From the NCBI GenBank assembly GCA_031549665.1, contig JAVBPJ010000007.1:62001-126000 (forward strand): a DNA stretch of 64,000 nucleotides, in the 5' to 3' direction. The notes beneath the pieces are model-generated. The model saw nothing but the letters and a program-made list of their open reading frames with translations. It had not been told where the DNA came from and searched no databases. This document shows, piece by piece, positions 6,896 through 16,841 of this stretch. Numbering within the stretch: position 1 is the first letter of the stretch; each line of letters opens with the position of its first letter. This DNA is from Rikenella sp031549665 (lineage in GTDB: Bacteria; Bacteroidota; Bacteroidia; Bacteroidales; Rikenellaceae). Position numbers and translations under genes: made by a program.

Positions 6896-8041
6896 ATGCA
6901 AAAAGGACTTAAAATACTCACATTCCGCAATGTGATGCTGCTCGGGCTTGCCATCGCTTTTTTGGTTTCGCTGATGGAGGTGATGCGGGGCCGCCAGCTC
7001 AACTTCCTGATTTTTCAGAACGCCACGCTCGATTTCTGGAACGGCATATCGCCCTACGGCGAACAGTGGATGCGCCACGGCCTTGACTGGTTTTTGTACG
7101 GGCCGCTGTTCAACCTGCTTTTCGCTCCGTTCGCCTACCTGCCCGGCTGGCTGGGGCCGTTCGCCTGGAACCTGTTCAACTACGGCATGTATGCGCTGGC
7201 GATCTATACCCTGCCTCGGTTCGACGACCGCACCAAGGCCCGTATCCTGCTGTATACGCTACCCCTGCTGGCCGTTACGCAGCTTTCGTTTCAGTACAAC
7301 GTGGCCATCGCCTACATCTACCTGTTTGCCTTTACCCTGCTGGAACGGGGCCGGGCTCCCTGGGCGATTTTGCTGATCCTTGTGTCGGCGTTGACCAAAG
7401 TGTACGGCCTTTTTGAATTGAGCATCCTGCTGTTTTATCCCAAATTTTGGCGGAACATGGGCTGGACGGCCCTGATCGCCGCCGGGCTGCTGCTGCTCCC
7501 TGCGGTGAAGATCCCCCTGGGCGAACTGCCCGCCTATTACGGAAGCTGGTTCGATGCGCTGGGGAGCCACAAGGACACCCGCGTGTTCGAAACTTTTTTC
7601 AACATCCGCGTGCTGTGGGGCGAACACCTGCCCGCCTGCATCCACTACGTTCAAACCGGGGTGCTGGCCCTGCTGGCGGTGCTGGTGGTGGCGAACCGGA
7701 AACGTTTCGGCGATTTCGCGTTCCGTATCCAAAGCGTCGGCATACTGATGGGCTGGATGATCCTGTTCAGCAACGCGGCCGAAAAGCACACCTACGTCAT
7801 TGCCCTGCTGGGCTACCTGTTGTGGTACTGGACACAGGCCGACCGCCGCCTGTTCGACCGTGTACTCTATTGGGTGAATTTGGCGGTGCTGGTGTTGATG
7901 CCGATCGACCTGATCTGTCCGCCGGCTGTGATGCACTTCTTTTTCGACACACTCGACCTGAACCAGTGGCTGTTCCTGCTGACCTGGTGCGTGATGGTTT
8001 GGCAAACTTATGTAAAGCGATGGCCGGTTCAAACTTTGTAG
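6896..8041 (+). CDS. DUF2029/GT87-like polytopic membrane glycosyltransferase
   Basis: A 381-residue inner-membrane protein with roughly eight to ten hydrophobic segments. The first begins at residue 13, followed by a short loop containing ISPYGEQWMRHGLDW and YGPLFNLLFAPFAYLPGWLG. This acidic/aromatic loop after the first helix and the PxxxL-rich layout match the GT87 (DUF2029) group, which uses lipid-linked sugars such as polyprenyl-phosphate mannose. Substrate cannot be told here. The start ATG lies 25 nt downstream of a TACCTTTG box. Its last 22 nt overlap the start of obg, so the two are translationally linked. Confidence 0.8.
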   Translation: MQKGLKILTFRNVMLLGLAIAFLVSLMEVMRGRQLNFLIFQNATLDFWNGISPYGEQWMRHGLDWFLYGPLFNLLFAPFAYLPGWLGPFAWNLFNYGMYALAIYTLPRFDDRTKARILLYTLPLLAVTQLSFQYNVAIAYIYLFAFTLLERGRAPWAILLILVSALTKVYGLFELSILLFYPKFWRNMGWTALIAAGLLLLPAVKIPLGELPAYYGSWFDALGSHKDTRVFETFFNIRVLWGEHLPACIHYVQTGVLALLAVLVVANRKRFGDFAFRIQSVGILMGWMILFSNAAEKHTYVIALLGYLLWYWTQADRRLFDRVLYWVNLAVLVLMPIDLICPPAVMHFFFDTLDLNQWLFLLTWCVMVWQTYVKRWPVQTL

Positions 8042-9030
8042 ACTACGTTAAAATATATTGCCGCTCGGGCGAGGGGGGGGCGGGATCGAGCCACTTCCGG
8101 CGCGAAAAATTCGTGGAATTCGGCGGCCCAGACGGCGGCGACGGCGGGCGTGGCGGCCACGTCATCCTGCGCGGAAACACCCAGTACTGGACCCTGCTGC
8201 ACCTGAAATACCAACGCCACCAAATGGCCGAAAACGGCCAGCGGGGCAGCGGAGCCAAAAGCCACGGCCGCGACGGGAAAGACGTCTACATCGACGTACC
8301 GCTGGGTACCCTGGCGCGCGACGCCGAATCGGGCGACGTGGTGGCCGAGGTAACCGAGGACGGACAGGAGGCGATCCTCGTAAAAGGAGGCCGGGGAGGG
8401 CAGGGCAACTGGCATTTCCGCACCGCCACCAACCAGGCGCCCCGTTATTCACAACCCGGCGAACCGTTGCAGGAGGGGTGGTTCGTGCTGGAACTGAAGG
8501 TGCTGGCCGACGTGGGACTGGTGGGCTTTCCGAATGCCGGAAAATCGACCCTGCTGGCTGCCATCTCGGCGGCTCGCCCCAAAATTGCCGATTACGCCTT
8601 TACCACCCTCGAGCCCAACCTGGGCATTGTGGAGTACCGCGACTTCAAGTCGTTCGTGGTGGCCGACATCCCGGGCATCATCGAGGGGGCGCACCTGGGC
8701 AAGGGGATCGGAACCCGTTTTCTGCGCCACATCGAGCGCAACTCGGTGTTGTTGTTCATGATTCCGGCCGACACAAAAAGCATCGTGGACGAATACGACA
8801 TCCTGCTGAACGAGTTGACCCAGTACAACCCCGAATTGCTGGACAAGGCCCGTGTGTTGGCCCTGACCAAAAGCGACTTGCTGGACGAGGAGCTGATGGC
8901 GGGCATCGATCAGGAACTGACCTTGGCTCCGCAGTTGCAGCGGGTGCCACGCCTGTTTATTTCGTCGGCCACGGGGTATCACCTCGCCCAACTCAAGGAC
9001 CTGCTTTGGCAGGTGCTGCATCAGGAGTAG
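8020..9030 (+). CDS. obg: Obg/CgtA GTPase
   Basis: An essential ribosome-associated GTPase involved in 50S maturation and stress signalling. The 336-residue protein has the glycine-rich Obg fold at residues 1-158 (GEGGAGSSHFRREKF, GPDGGDGGRGG) and the G domain from 159: G1 GFPNAGKST at 169-177, G3 DIPGIIEGAH, G4 as TKSD, G5 SSATG. The C-terminal OCT domain found in longer homologues is missing, giving a short Obg. The ATG at 8020 (MAGSNFVDYVK) lies inside the end of the GT87-like gene, a 22-nt overlap. A perfect hairpin at 9137-9175 separates it from convergent lon. Confidence 0.97.
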   Translation: MAGSNFVDYVKIYCRSGEGGAGSSHFRREKFVEFGGPDGGDGGRGGHVILRGNTQYWTLLHLKYQRHQMAENGQRGSGAKSHGRDGKDVYIDVPLGTLARDAESGDVVAEVTEDGQEAILVKGGRGGQGNWHFRTATNQAPRYSQPGEPLQEGWFVLELKVLADVGLVGFPNAGKSTLLAAISAARPKIADYAFTTLEPNLGIVEYRDFKSFVVADIPGIIEGAHLGKGIGTRFLRHIERNSVLLFMIPADTKSIVDEYDILLNELTQYNPELLDKARVLALTKSDLLDEELMAGIDQELTLAPQLQRVPRLFISSATGYHLAQLKDLLWQVLHQE

Positions 9031-9136
9031 GGGACGAGTCGCCCGGCTGCGGCCTCCCCTTACGCAAACGTTCGCGGCGACAACCTTTTTTTAAAACGCC
9101 CGACAAAGGGCAATCTTCCTACGAATTAGTCATTAA

Positions 9137-9175
9137 CATCGCGGCCCGACCTGCTTGTAAGGTCGGGCCGCGATG
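9137..9175. terminator. Bidirectional hairpin between obg and lon
   Basis: A perfect 16-bp stem (arms 9137-9152 and 9160-9175) with a 7-nt loop lies between the convergent ends of obg and lon. Neither side has a strong T tract, so termination is inferred from position and stability. Confidence 0.65.
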
Positions 9176-9198
9176 GGCAGTAGCACGGGCCGGAGGGA

Positions 9199-11619
9199 TT
9201 ACTCCAGGGCCAGTTTGAGTACGTCGTCGAGCGTGGCCACGTAGTGGAACGAGAGCCCTTTCACGTATTCGGGTTTGATGTCTTCGATGTCCTTGCGGTT
9301 CTCCTGACTCAGGATGATTTCGGTGATTCCGGCGCGTTTTGCGGCCAGGATCTTCTCTTTCACCCCGCCCACGGGAAGCACCTTGCCCCGCAGGGTGGTT
9401 TCGCCGGTCATGGCGATTTTCAGGCGCACCTTGCGGCCCGTGAAGACCGATGCCAGCGCCGTAACCATGGTGATCCCGGCCGAAGGGCCGTCTTTGGGAA
9501 TGGCTCCCTCGGGTACGTGGATGTGGATGTCGTTCTGTTCGAACTGTTCCTGCTTGATGCCCAGTTGCGGGCCGTGGGCTTTGATCCATCCCAGGGCGAT
9601 CGAGGCCGACTCTTTCATCACCTCGCCCAGGTTGCCGGTGATGATCAGGTTTCCCTTGCCCGGGTTGAGCGACGATTCGATGTACAGGATGTCGCCCCCG
9701 ACTTCGGTCCACGCAAGGCCGGTTACCACGCCCACGTGTTTGTTCCCCTCGTACAGTTCGTTGGTGTAGCGCGGAACGCCCAGTATTTTTTCGACGACTT
9801 CGGGGGTGAGTTCTACGGGGTAGTTCTCCTCCATACCGATCTCCTTGGCTCGGTAGCGGGCAATTTTGGCCAGCAATTTATCGAGGGTGCGCACGCCCGA
9901 TTCGCGGGTGTATTCAATGATCACCTTTTCCAGGGCCTTTTTGCCCAGCTTGAGCTTCGCGGCGGGCACCCCGTGCGCTTCGAGCTGTTTGGGAAGCAGG
10001 TGGCGGCGGGCGATTTCGACTTTCTCTTCCAGCAGGTAGCCGCTGACGTTGATCATCTCCATCCGGTCGCGCAGGGCGGGCGAGATGGCTCCCACGTTGT
10101 TGGCCGTGGCGATGAACAGCACTTTCGACAGGTCGTATTCCGTGTCGAGGTAGTTGTCGTGGAACGTGCTGTTTTGTTCGGGGTCGAGTACTTCGAGCAG
10201 CGCCGAGGCGGGGTCTCCGTGGTTGCTTTGCCCCACTTTGTCGATCTCGTCGAGGATGATTACCGGGTTGGACGATCCGGCGCGGCGGATGGTTTGGATA
10301 ATCCGTCCGGGCATGGCGCCGATGTAGGTGCGGCGGTGTCCGCGGATTTCGGCCTCGTCGTGCAGGCCGCCCAGCGAGATGCGTCCGAATTTACGTCCCA
10401 GCGATTCGGCCACCGATTTGCCCAGCGAGGTCTTGCCCACGCCCGGAGGGCCGTACAGGCAGATGATCGGACTCTTCAGGTCGCCTTTGAGTTTCAGCAC
10501 GGCCAGGTGTTCGAGGATACGCTCCTTCACGTCGTCCAGCCCGAAGTGGTCTTTGTCCATCTGGCGTTGGGCCCGTTTCAGGTCCAGGTTGTCGGGGGTG
10601 GTCTCGTCCCACGGAAGTTCGAGCAGTAGCTGCAGGTAGTTCAACTGTACGGAGTATTCGGCCACCGAGGGGTTCATCCGGTCGAGCTTGAGCATCTCTT
10701 TCTCGAACAGTTCGCGGATCGGTTCGCCCCATTTTTTGTCTTTGGCCTTTTCGCGCAGCTCGTCCAGTTCGCGCTCCGAGGGGTTTCCTCCCAGTTCGTC
10801 CTGGATGGTGCGGATTTGTTGTTGGAGGTAGTATTCGCGTTGTTGCTGGTCGATGTCCTCCTTGACTTTCGACTGGATTTCGTTCTTGAGTTCGATCAGT
10901 TGCTGTTCGCGCACCAGGATTTCGAGCAGTTTGCGTGCACGGGCCACCAGTCCGGGGGCTTCGAGCAGCGCCTGGCGGTCGGAGTCGGGCAGTTCGATGT
11001 TCGAACTGATGAAGTTGATGATGCCCCGCCGGCTGTCGATGTTTTTGATGGCGAAGGTGGCCTCCTGCGGAATCGAGGGGGACTGGTTGATGATGTTTAG
11101 GGCGATCTCCTTAACCGATTCGATCAGCGCGTCGAGTTCGATGCCGGCCTTTTCGGGCAGGATGTCTTTCAGCGGATTGACGATCGCCTTGAAGAAGGGG
11201 TCGGAGGAGACGAACTCGCGCACCTCGAACTTTTCGATGCCGTGCAAGATCACCGTCAGGTTGCCGTTCGGCATTTCGAGTACCTTGAGGATGCGTGCGG
11301 CCGTTCCCACGCTGTACAGGTCTTCGGGGCCGGGATTTTCCACGCCCGAATCGCGCTGGAGCAGGGCACCCAGCATCAGGCCGTTTTTTTCCACCTCGCG
11401 CACCAGCCGCATCGATTTTTCGCGGCCCACGGTAATGGGGGTGATGGCGCCCGGAAAAAGCACCGAGCTGCGGAGGGTCAGGATGGGGAGGATTTCGGGA
11501 ATTTTTGCGCTGTGCGCAGTCTCGTCGTCGTCGGACGAAACGATGGGAATCACTTGGGTCTTGCCATCCAGCATGTCTGAAATGCTGGAGAATTGGTCGA
11601 AAATATCTTCTTTGCTCAT
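9199..11619 (-). CDS. lon: ATP-dependent Lon protease
   Basis: Cytoplasmic AAA+ serine protease that removes damaged and regulatory proteins. The 806-residue protein has the N-terminal LonN domain (about 40-240), a coiled region, a Walker A GPPGVGKT and Walker B IILDEIDK, and a C-terminal protease domain with catalytic Ser713 (KDGPSAG) and Lys756 (GGVKEK). The 43-residue spacing between these matches the E. coli S679/K722 dyad. The start is the ATG giving MSKEDIFDQF. It is divergent from valS; no exact TAnnTTTG box was found on its side of the 139-nt gap. It appears intact and housekeeping. Confidence 0.98.
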   Translation of the reverse strand: MSKEDIFDQFSSISDMLDGKTQVIPIVSSDDDETAHSAKIPEILPILTLRSSVLFPGAITPITVGREKSMRLVREVEKNGLMLGALLQRDSGVENPGPEDLYSVGTAARILKVLEMPNGNLTVILHGIEKFEVREFVSSDPFFKAIVNPLKDILPEKAGIELDALIESVKEIALNIINQSPSIPQEATFAIKNIDSRRGIINFISSNIELPDSDRQALLEAPGLVARARKLLEILVREQQLIELKNEIQSKVKEDIDQQQREYYLQQQIRTIQDELGGNPSERELDELREKAKDKKWGEPIRELFEKEMLKLDRMNPSVAEYSVQLNYLQLLLELPWDETTPDNLDLKRAQRQMDKDHFGLDDVKERILEHLAVLKLKGDLKSPIICLYGPPGVGKTSLGKSVAESLGRKFGRISLGGLHDEAEIRGHRRTYIGAMPGRIIQTIRRAGSSNPVIILDEIDKVGQSNHGDPASALLEVLDPEQNSTFHDNYLDTEYDLSKVLFIATANNVGAISPALRDRMEMINVSGYLLEEKVEIARRHLLPKQLEAHGVPAAKLKLGKKALEKVIIEYTRESGVRTLDKLLAKIARYRAKEIGMEENYPVELTPEVVEKILGVPRYTNELYEGNKHVGVVTGLAWTEVGGDILYIESSLNPGKGNLIITGNLGEVMKESASIALGWIKAHGPQLGIKQEQFEQNDIHIHVPEGAIPKDGPSAGITMVTALASVFTGRKVRLKIAMTGETTLRGKVLPVGGVKEKILAAKRAGITEIILSQENRKDIEDIKPEYVKGLSFHYVATLDDVLKLALE

Positions 11620-11663
11620 GGAGGATCAGGAAATGGGGACTTCCCCGTGTCGGGAAAGTTTGT

Positions 11664-11671
11664 TACATTTG
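11664..11671 (+). promoter_or_regulatory. -7 box TACATTTG upstream of valS
   Basis: An exact TAnnTTTG match 87 nt upstream of the valS ATG, leaving a fairly long leader. I looked for a T-box-like leader and could not support one. Confidence 0.45.
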
Positions 11672-11758
11672 CGCCTTTAGCGTATAAACGCGAAAAGGGG
11701 GTTCTTGGTATCTAACAAGAACTATGCAAAAGTAAGATTTTCGATAAAACCAGACAAA

Positions 11759-14392
11759 ATGTCAGAAATACCTGCCAAATACGATCCCGCCCAGAAAGAG
11801 CAAAAGTGGTACGACTACTGGATGGAGCAGGGTTTTTTCCGCTCGACTCCCGACCACCGCGAGCCTTACGCGATGGTGATCCCTCCGCCCAACGTAACGG
11901 GCGTGTTGCACATGGGCCACATGCTCAACAACACCATTCAGGACGTGTTGGTGCGCCGTGCGCGGATGCAGGGAAAGAACGCCTGCTGGGTGCCGGGAAC
12001 CGACCACGCCTCGATCGCCACCGAGGCCAAAGTGGTGCAAAAACTCAAGGCCGAAGGGATTGAGAAAAGCAGCCTCACGCGCGAGGAATTCCTGCGCCAC
12101 GCCTGGGAGTGGAAAGAGAAGCACGGAGGCATCATCCTCGAACAGCTCAAAAAACTGGGCGCCTCGTGCGACTGGGAACGCACCCGCTTTACGATGGACG
12201 AGCCGCTGAGCCGGAGCGTGATCAAGGTCTTCGTCGACCTGTACAACAAGGGAAAAATCTACCGCGGCGTGCGAATGGTCAACTGGGACCCCGCCGCCCA
12301 AACCGCCCTGTCGGACGAAGAGGTGATCTACCAGGAACAGCAGGGAAAACTCTACTACCTGCGCTACAAGGTCGACGGCGACCCCGCCGGTCAGTACATC
12401 GTAGTGGCCACCACCCGCCCCGAAACCATATTGGGCGACACGGCCCTTTGCGTGCATCCCGACGACCCGCGTTACGCCGCCCTGCACGGCAAACGGGTGT
12501 TGGTGCCGCTGATCGACCGTTCGATTCCCGTGATCACCGACAGCTACGTCGACCTCGAATTCGGCACCGGAGCCCTGAAGGTTACCCCGGCCCACGATGT
12601 GAATGACTACCTGCTGGGCGAAAAATACAACCTGGAGGCGATCGATATTTTCAACGACAACGGCACCCTGAACGACCACGGAGCCATGTACCGCGGGATG
12701 GATCGTTTTGCCGTCCGCAAGCAGATCGAGGGCGATTTGGAGGCGGCCGGACTGCTCGAAAAGGTGGAAGCCTATGTGAACAAAGTGGGGACTTCGGAAC
12801 GGAGCGGGGCGGTGATCGAACCGAAACTCTCCATGCAGTGGTTCCTGCGCATGGAAGAGCTTTCGCAACCGGCCCTCAAAGCGGTGATGGAAGATACCGT
12901 GCGGCTGATTCCCGACAAGTTCCGCAACACCTACCGCCACTGGATGGAGAACGTGAAGGACTGGTGCGTGAGCCGCCAACTGTGGTGGGGGCAGCAAATT
13001 CCGGCCTACTACCTGCCCGAAGGGGGCTACGTGGTGGCCGAAACGCCCGCCGAGGCGCTGGCGCTGGCCCGGGCCAAGAATCCGGCGCTCACCGCGGCCG
13101 ACCTGCGGCAGGATCCCGACGTGCTGGACACCTGGTTCAGTTCGTGGTTGTGGCCCATTTCGGTTTTCGACGGTTTCGTCAAACCCGGCAACCCCGACAT
13201 TAAGTACTACTACCCCACGAACGACCTGGTTACGGCCCCCGAGATCCTCTTTTTCTGGGTGGCCCGCATGATCATCGCCGGATACGAATACATGGGCGAA
13301 CGACCCTTTTCGAACGTTTACCTGACCGGCATTGTGCGCGACAAACTGCGCCGCAAGATGAGCAAGTCGCTGGGCAATTCGCCCGATCCGCTCGATTTGA
13401 TCGAAAAATACGGCGCCGATAGCATCCGCGTGGCCATGATGCTCTGCACCACCGCCGGAAACGACATCATCTGGGACGAGACCCAGATCGAGCAGGGCCG
13501 GAATTTCGGCAATAAAATTTGGAATTCGTTCCGCCTGACTACGATGTGGGAAGTGTCCGAAACCGCCGCCCAGCCCGAGGCGGCCCAAATGGCCATCCGG
13601 TGGTTCGAAACCCTGCTGGCCAAAACGGTGGCCCAGATCAACGACGATTTCGCCGCCTTCCGCCTTTCCGACGCCCTGATGGCGTTGTATAAACTGTTCT
13701 GGGACGATTTCTCGGGCAACTACCTCGAAATGGTGAAACCGGCCTACGGGTCGCCGATCGACGCGGAAACGAAGCGCCGCACGGTCGAGTTTTTCGAGCA
13801 ACTGCTCCAGCAGTTGCATCCCTACATGCCGTTCATCACCGAAGAAATTTGGCACTACCTGCGTCCCCGGGCCGAACAGGAGAGTATCATGGTGAGCCGC
13901 TATGCCGCCCTGTCCGACGGAACCCCCGCCCTGATCGACCGCTTCGCCCTTGCTTCGGAGGTGATTACCGCCTTGCGCAACATCCGCAAGGAGAAGAACA
14001 TCGCCCAGAAAGAGCCGCTCGAATTGCTGTACCTGGCCGATGAGAATTTCCCCGCCGAGTTTTCATCGATTCTTGAAAAAATGGGCAACCTGTCGGCGTT
14101 GCGGGCCGTGTCCGAAAAGCCCTCGGGAGCCGTGTCGTTCCTGGTGAAAACCACCGAATACTTCGTGCCGCTTACGGCCAGCATCGACGTGGAGGCCGAG
14201 ATCGACCGCTTGGCCAAGGAGTTGGATTACCTGCAAGGGTTTCTCGAAAGTGTCATGAAAAAGCTCTCGAACGAACGCTTTGTACAGGGCGCCCCCGCCA
14301 AGGTGCTTGAAAACGAACAGGCCAAACGCACCGACGCCGAAGCGAAGATCAAGGCGATCGAAGAGCAACTGATGGCCCTGACGGGCAACTGA
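11759..14392 (+). CDS. valS: Valyl-tRNA synthetase
   Basis: Class I aminoacyl-tRNA synthetase that charges tRNA-Val and edits misactivated threonine. The 877-residue protein carries the HIGH-type motif H51-MGH54 (VLHMGHMLN) and KMSKS at 533-537, with the CP1 editing domain between them (TTRPETILGD) and a C-terminal coiled-coil arm rich in Glu and Lys. I chose the ATG giving MSEIPAKYDP rather than a TTG 54 nt upstream, because this is where the family begins. It converges with mtaB with only 32 nt between stops and no clear hairpin there. Confidence 0.98.
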   Translation: MSEIPAKYDPAQKEQKWYDYWMEQGFFRSTPDHREPYAMVIPPPNVTGVLHMGHMLNNTIQDVLVRRARMQGKNACWVPGTDHASIATEAKVVQKLKAEGIEKSSLTREEFLRHAWEWKEKHGGIILEQLKKLGASCDWERTRFTMDEPLSRSVIKVFVDLYNKGKIYRGVRMVNWDPAAQTALSDEEVIYQEQQGKLYYLRYKVDGDPAGQYIVVATTRPETILGDTALCVHPDDPRYAALHGKRVLVPLIDRSIPVITDSYVDLEFGTGALKVTPAHDVNDYLLGEKYNLEAIDIFNDNGTLNDHGAMYRGMDRFAVRKQIEGDLEAAGLLEKVEAYVNKVGTSERSGAVIEPKLSMQWFLRMEELSQPALKAVMEDTVRLIPDKFRNTYRHWMENVKDWCVSRQLWWGQQIPAYYLPEGGYVVAETPAEALALARAKNPALTAADLRQDPDVLDTWFSSWLWPISVFDGFVKPGNPDIKYYYPTNDLVTAPEILFFWVARMIIAGYEYMGERPFSNVYLTGIVRDKLRRKMSKSLGNSPDPLDLIEKYGADSIRVAMMLCTTAGNDIIWDETQIEQGRNFGNKIWNSFRLTTMWEVSETAAQPEAAQMAIRWFETLLAKTVAQINDDFAAFRLSDALMALYKLFWDDFSGNYLEMVKPAYGSPIDAETKRRTVEFFEQLLQQLHPYMPFITEEIWHYLRPRAEQESIMVSRYAALSDGTPALIDRFALASEVITALRNIRKEKNIAQKEPLELLYLADENFPAEFSSILEKMGNLSALRAVSEKPSGAVSFLVKTTEYFVPLTASIDVEAEIDRLAKELDYLQGFLESVMKKLSNERFVQGAPAKVLENEQAKRTDAEAKIKAIEEQLMALTGN

Positions 14393-14424
14393 TTCCGCGG
14401 CGTGCGCGGCTCGAAGCCCGCCGC

Positions 14425-15720
14425 CTATCCCTCTGTTATTGTTCCGGTAACGATCTCCCCGTTTGTCTGTTCCAGGCGGACGGGGGCGATCCGGTTGATC
14501 TGTGCGCGGTCGTACGGCGCCTCGACCTGGATGTAGTTCGGGGTGAAGCCCCGCATCATGCCTCCGCGGCGGGTCGATTCGAACAGCACGGGCAGCGTCT
14601 GCCCCGTAAACCGCTCGCAGAAAGCGGCGTGCAACCGGTCGGAAAGTTCTCCCAACTGCCTGACCCGCCCGGCGCTTTCGGCCGGAGATACTTTGTCCGG
14701 CAGGTCGATGGCGGGTGTGTTGGGGCGTTCGGAGTAGGGAAAGATGTGCAGAAAAGCGGGTTCCACCGACTCGATGAAGCGGTACACCTGCTGGAACGTT
14801 TCGGCTGTTTCGCCCGGAAAACCGACAATGATGTCGATCCCGATAAAGGCATCGGGCATGGCCCGTTTGACGGCTGCGATCCGTTGGGCGAACGCGGCGG
14901 TGGTGTAGCGGCGGCGCATCAGTCCCAGCAGGCGGTCGTCGCCCGACTGGAGCGGGATGTGGAAATGGGGCTGAAACTTGCGCGAGGCGGCGCAGAAAGC
15001 GATCACCTCGTCGGTCAGCAGGTTCGGCTCGATCGACGAGATCCGGTAGCGTTCCACCCCCTCGACAGGTTCCAGGGCGCGGATCAGGTCGAGGAACGAC
15101 TCGTCCGTGGTGCGGCCGAAGTCGCCGATGTTTACGCCGGTCAGCACCACCTCTTTGGCGCCGGTGGCGGCGATCTTCCGGGCCTCCTCCACCAGCTCGG
15201 CGACGGAGCTGTTGCGGCTGGCTCCGCGGGCCAACGGAATGGTGCAGTACGAACAGCGGTAGTTGCAGCCGTCCTGCACTTTCAGGAAGGCGCGGGTGCG
15301 GTCGGTGGTCGAAAAGGCCGAGAAAAAGGATTGTATCTCGTCGGCCTCGCAGGTGTGTACCACGGCCCCGCCTTTGGCCCCCAGGGCGACCACCTGGTCG
15401 TAGAGCGACCCTTTATCGTTGTTCCCGATCACCAGGTCGACCCCCTCGATGGCGGCCAGGTCGTGGGGTTTGAGCTGGGCGTAGCAACCCGTAACGGCGA
15501 CCAGAGCGCCGGGATGTTCGCGGGTTACCTTGCGCACCACGTTGCGGCACTTCTTGTCGGCATGTTCGGTTACCGAACAGGTGTTGATCACGCAGATGTC
15601 GGCCCGCTCGCCTTTGGCCGCCCGGCTGTATCCCCCCTCGGCGAACTGTCGCGCCAGGGTGGCCGTTTCGGCAAAATTGAGCTTGCAGCCCAGGGTATAG
15701 AAGGCTACCTTTTTGGTCAT
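14425..15720 (-). CDS. mtaB: tRNA t6A37 methylthiotransferase MtaB
   Basis: Radical SAM methylthiotransferase that converts t6A37 to ms2t6A in tRNAs reading ANN codons. The 431-residue protein has the N-terminal UPF0004 domain with cluster cysteines C12, C48 and C79, the radical SAM cluster C152-x3-C156-x2-C159 (CNYRCSYC), and a C-terminal TRAM-like domain. The LGCKLNFAE opening and the MtaB-type C-terminus favour MtaB over MiaB or RimO. The ATG giving MTKKVAFYTLG was taken over an upstream GTG that would add 14 unrelated residues. Confidence 0.93.
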   Translation of the reverse strand: MTKKVAFYTLGCKLNFAETATLARQFAEGGYSRAAKGERADICVINTCSVTEHADKKCRNVVRKVTREHPGALVAVTGCYAQLKPHDLAAIEGVDLVIGNNDKGSLYDQVVALGAKGGAVVHTCEADEIQSFFSAFSTTDRTRAFLKVQDGCNYRCSYCTIPLARGASRNSSVAELVEEARKIAATGAKEVVLTGVNIGDFGRTTDESFLDLIRALEPVEGVERYRISSIEPNLLTDEVIAFCAASRKFQPHFHIPLQSGDDRLLGLMRRRYTTAAFAQRIAAVKRAMPDAFIGIDIIVGFPGETAETFQQVYRFIESVEPAFLHIFPYSERPNTPAIDLPDKVSPAESAGRVRQLGELSDRLHAAFCERFTGQTLPVLFESTRRGGMMRGFTPNYIQVEAPYDRAQINRIAPVRLEQTNGEIVTGTITEG

Positions 15721-15938
15721 TTCGATTTGGGATGTCCGGGTTGCAGCATGGTTGGTATCCACAGGACCGCCTTTACTATTTATTCTGGGTTATGCTGTTT
15801 GTTTGAGGTGTCGCTTCGGCGACACCTGCAGTCCGCCGCCGCCCCATGAGGCGGGCTGCTCACCGCGCCTGCGGCTCGTTTACATCCTCCGCCGGCGGCA
15901 TCCTGCATAAGGCAGGTGATTACCCTGTGCCCTTAAGG
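15721..15938. other. Intergenic region between mtaB and folD with a TTCG hairpin
   Basis: No gene is supported in these 218 bp. A perfect 9-bp stem with a TTCG tetraloop (AGGTGTCGC TTCG GCGACACCT) lies at 15806-15827. It is downstream of folD on the minus strand and may terminate the exbB-folD series, although no T tract follows. The sequence around it is GC-rich and unstructured to my eye. Confidence 0.5.
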
Positions 15939-16808
15939 TTACTGCTTGGGGTAGATGGCCCCTTTGGCGGCCAACAGCGTGTTTTTCATCAGACAGACGA
16001 TGGTCATCGGTCCCACGCCGCCCGGTACGGGCGTGATGTAGCTGCACGCGGGGGCCACGTTGTCGAAATCGACGTCGCCCAGCAGTTTCCATCCGTTTTT
16101 GGTTTGGTCGCTCGGTACGCGGGTGATGCCCACGTCGATCACTACGGCCCCGGGTTTGACCATGTCGGCCGTAACAAAGTGCGCCTTGCCGAGCGCCGCC
16201 ACGAGGATATCGGCCCGGGCGCATTGCTCTTTCAGGTCGCGGGTGCGGCTGTGGCAGATGGTTACGGTGCAGTCGAACTCTTTGGACGACAATAGGTTGG
16301 CCATCGGACGGCCCACGATGTTGCTGCGGCCTACCACCACGCAATTTTTGCCGGAGGTTTCGATCTTGTAGTATTTCAGCAGTTCGCAAATGCCGTCGGG
16401 CGTGGCCGAAACGTAGGCGGGCAGGCCCAGGATCATCCGCCCCACGTTGACGGGGTGGAACCCGTCCACGTCCTTGCGGGGGTCGATCGCCTCGATCACT
16501 TTCTGTTCCGAGATGTGGCGCGGCAGGGGCATCTGCACGATGAAACCATCCACTTCGGGGTCGGCGTTCAGTTTGGCGATTTCGTTCAGCAGGAAAGCCT
16601 CTGTGATGTCGTCCTCGAAGCGGAGTACTTGCGAACGCATGCCGATGTCGGCGCACATTTTCTCTTTGTGCCCCACGTAGGTTTCGCTGGCGCCGTCGTG
16701 GCCCACCAGAATGGCCACCAGCATCGGTTTGCGGGTCAGGGCGGCCACCTCTGCGGCCAGTTTTTGCTTGAGGGCTGCGGAGACCTCTTTTCCGTCGATC
16801 AGTTGCAT
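15939..16808 (-). CDS. folD: Methylenetetrahydrofolate dehydrogenase / methenyltetrahydrofolate cyclohydrolase FolD
   Basis: Bifunctional cytoplasmic enzyme interconverting 5,10-methylene-, 5,10-methenyl- and 10-formyl-tetrahydrofolate with NADP(H). The 289-residue protein shows the catalytic Tyr44 and Lys48 (ETYVGHKEK), the family signature VQMPLPRH, the dinucleotide site VVGRSNIVGRP and the C-terminal signature TPVPGGVGPMT. It works with GlyA, Fhs and FolP, all also in this window. It ends the leftward series exbB-exbD-argS-ffh-folD, 33 nt after ffh. Confidence 0.98.
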   Translation of the reverse strand: MQLIDGKEVSAALKQKLAAEVAALTRKPMLVAILVGHDGASETYVGHKEKMCADIGMRSQVLRFEDDITEAFLLNEIAKLNADPEVDGFIVQMPLPRHISEQKVIEAIDPRKDVDGFHPVNVGRMILGLPAYVSATPDGICELLKYYKIETSGKNCVVVGRSNIVGRPMANLLSSKEFDCTVTICHSRTRDLKEQCARADILVAALGKAHFVTADMVKPGAVVIDVGITRVPSDQTKNGWKLLGDVDFDNVAPACSYITPVPGGVGPMTIVCLMKNTLLAAKGAIYPKQ

Positions 16809-16841
16809 GGGTTTACAGGGGGTTTATGTTTTCCAAAGAGG

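Noticed and set aside
7447..8019. A possible 190-residue N-terminal extension of Obg
   Set aside because: It lies inside the GT87-like gene in another frame and is His/Arg/Pro-rich without similarity; Obg starts at MAGSNFVDYV.
11620..11758. A T-box or other riboswitch in the long valS leader
   Set aside because: No T-box sequence or specifier-loop stem could be recognised.
15806..15827. The TTCG hairpin as part of a repeat family
   Set aside because: I could not find a second copy in the window; it is listed only as a hairpin in the intergenic entry.
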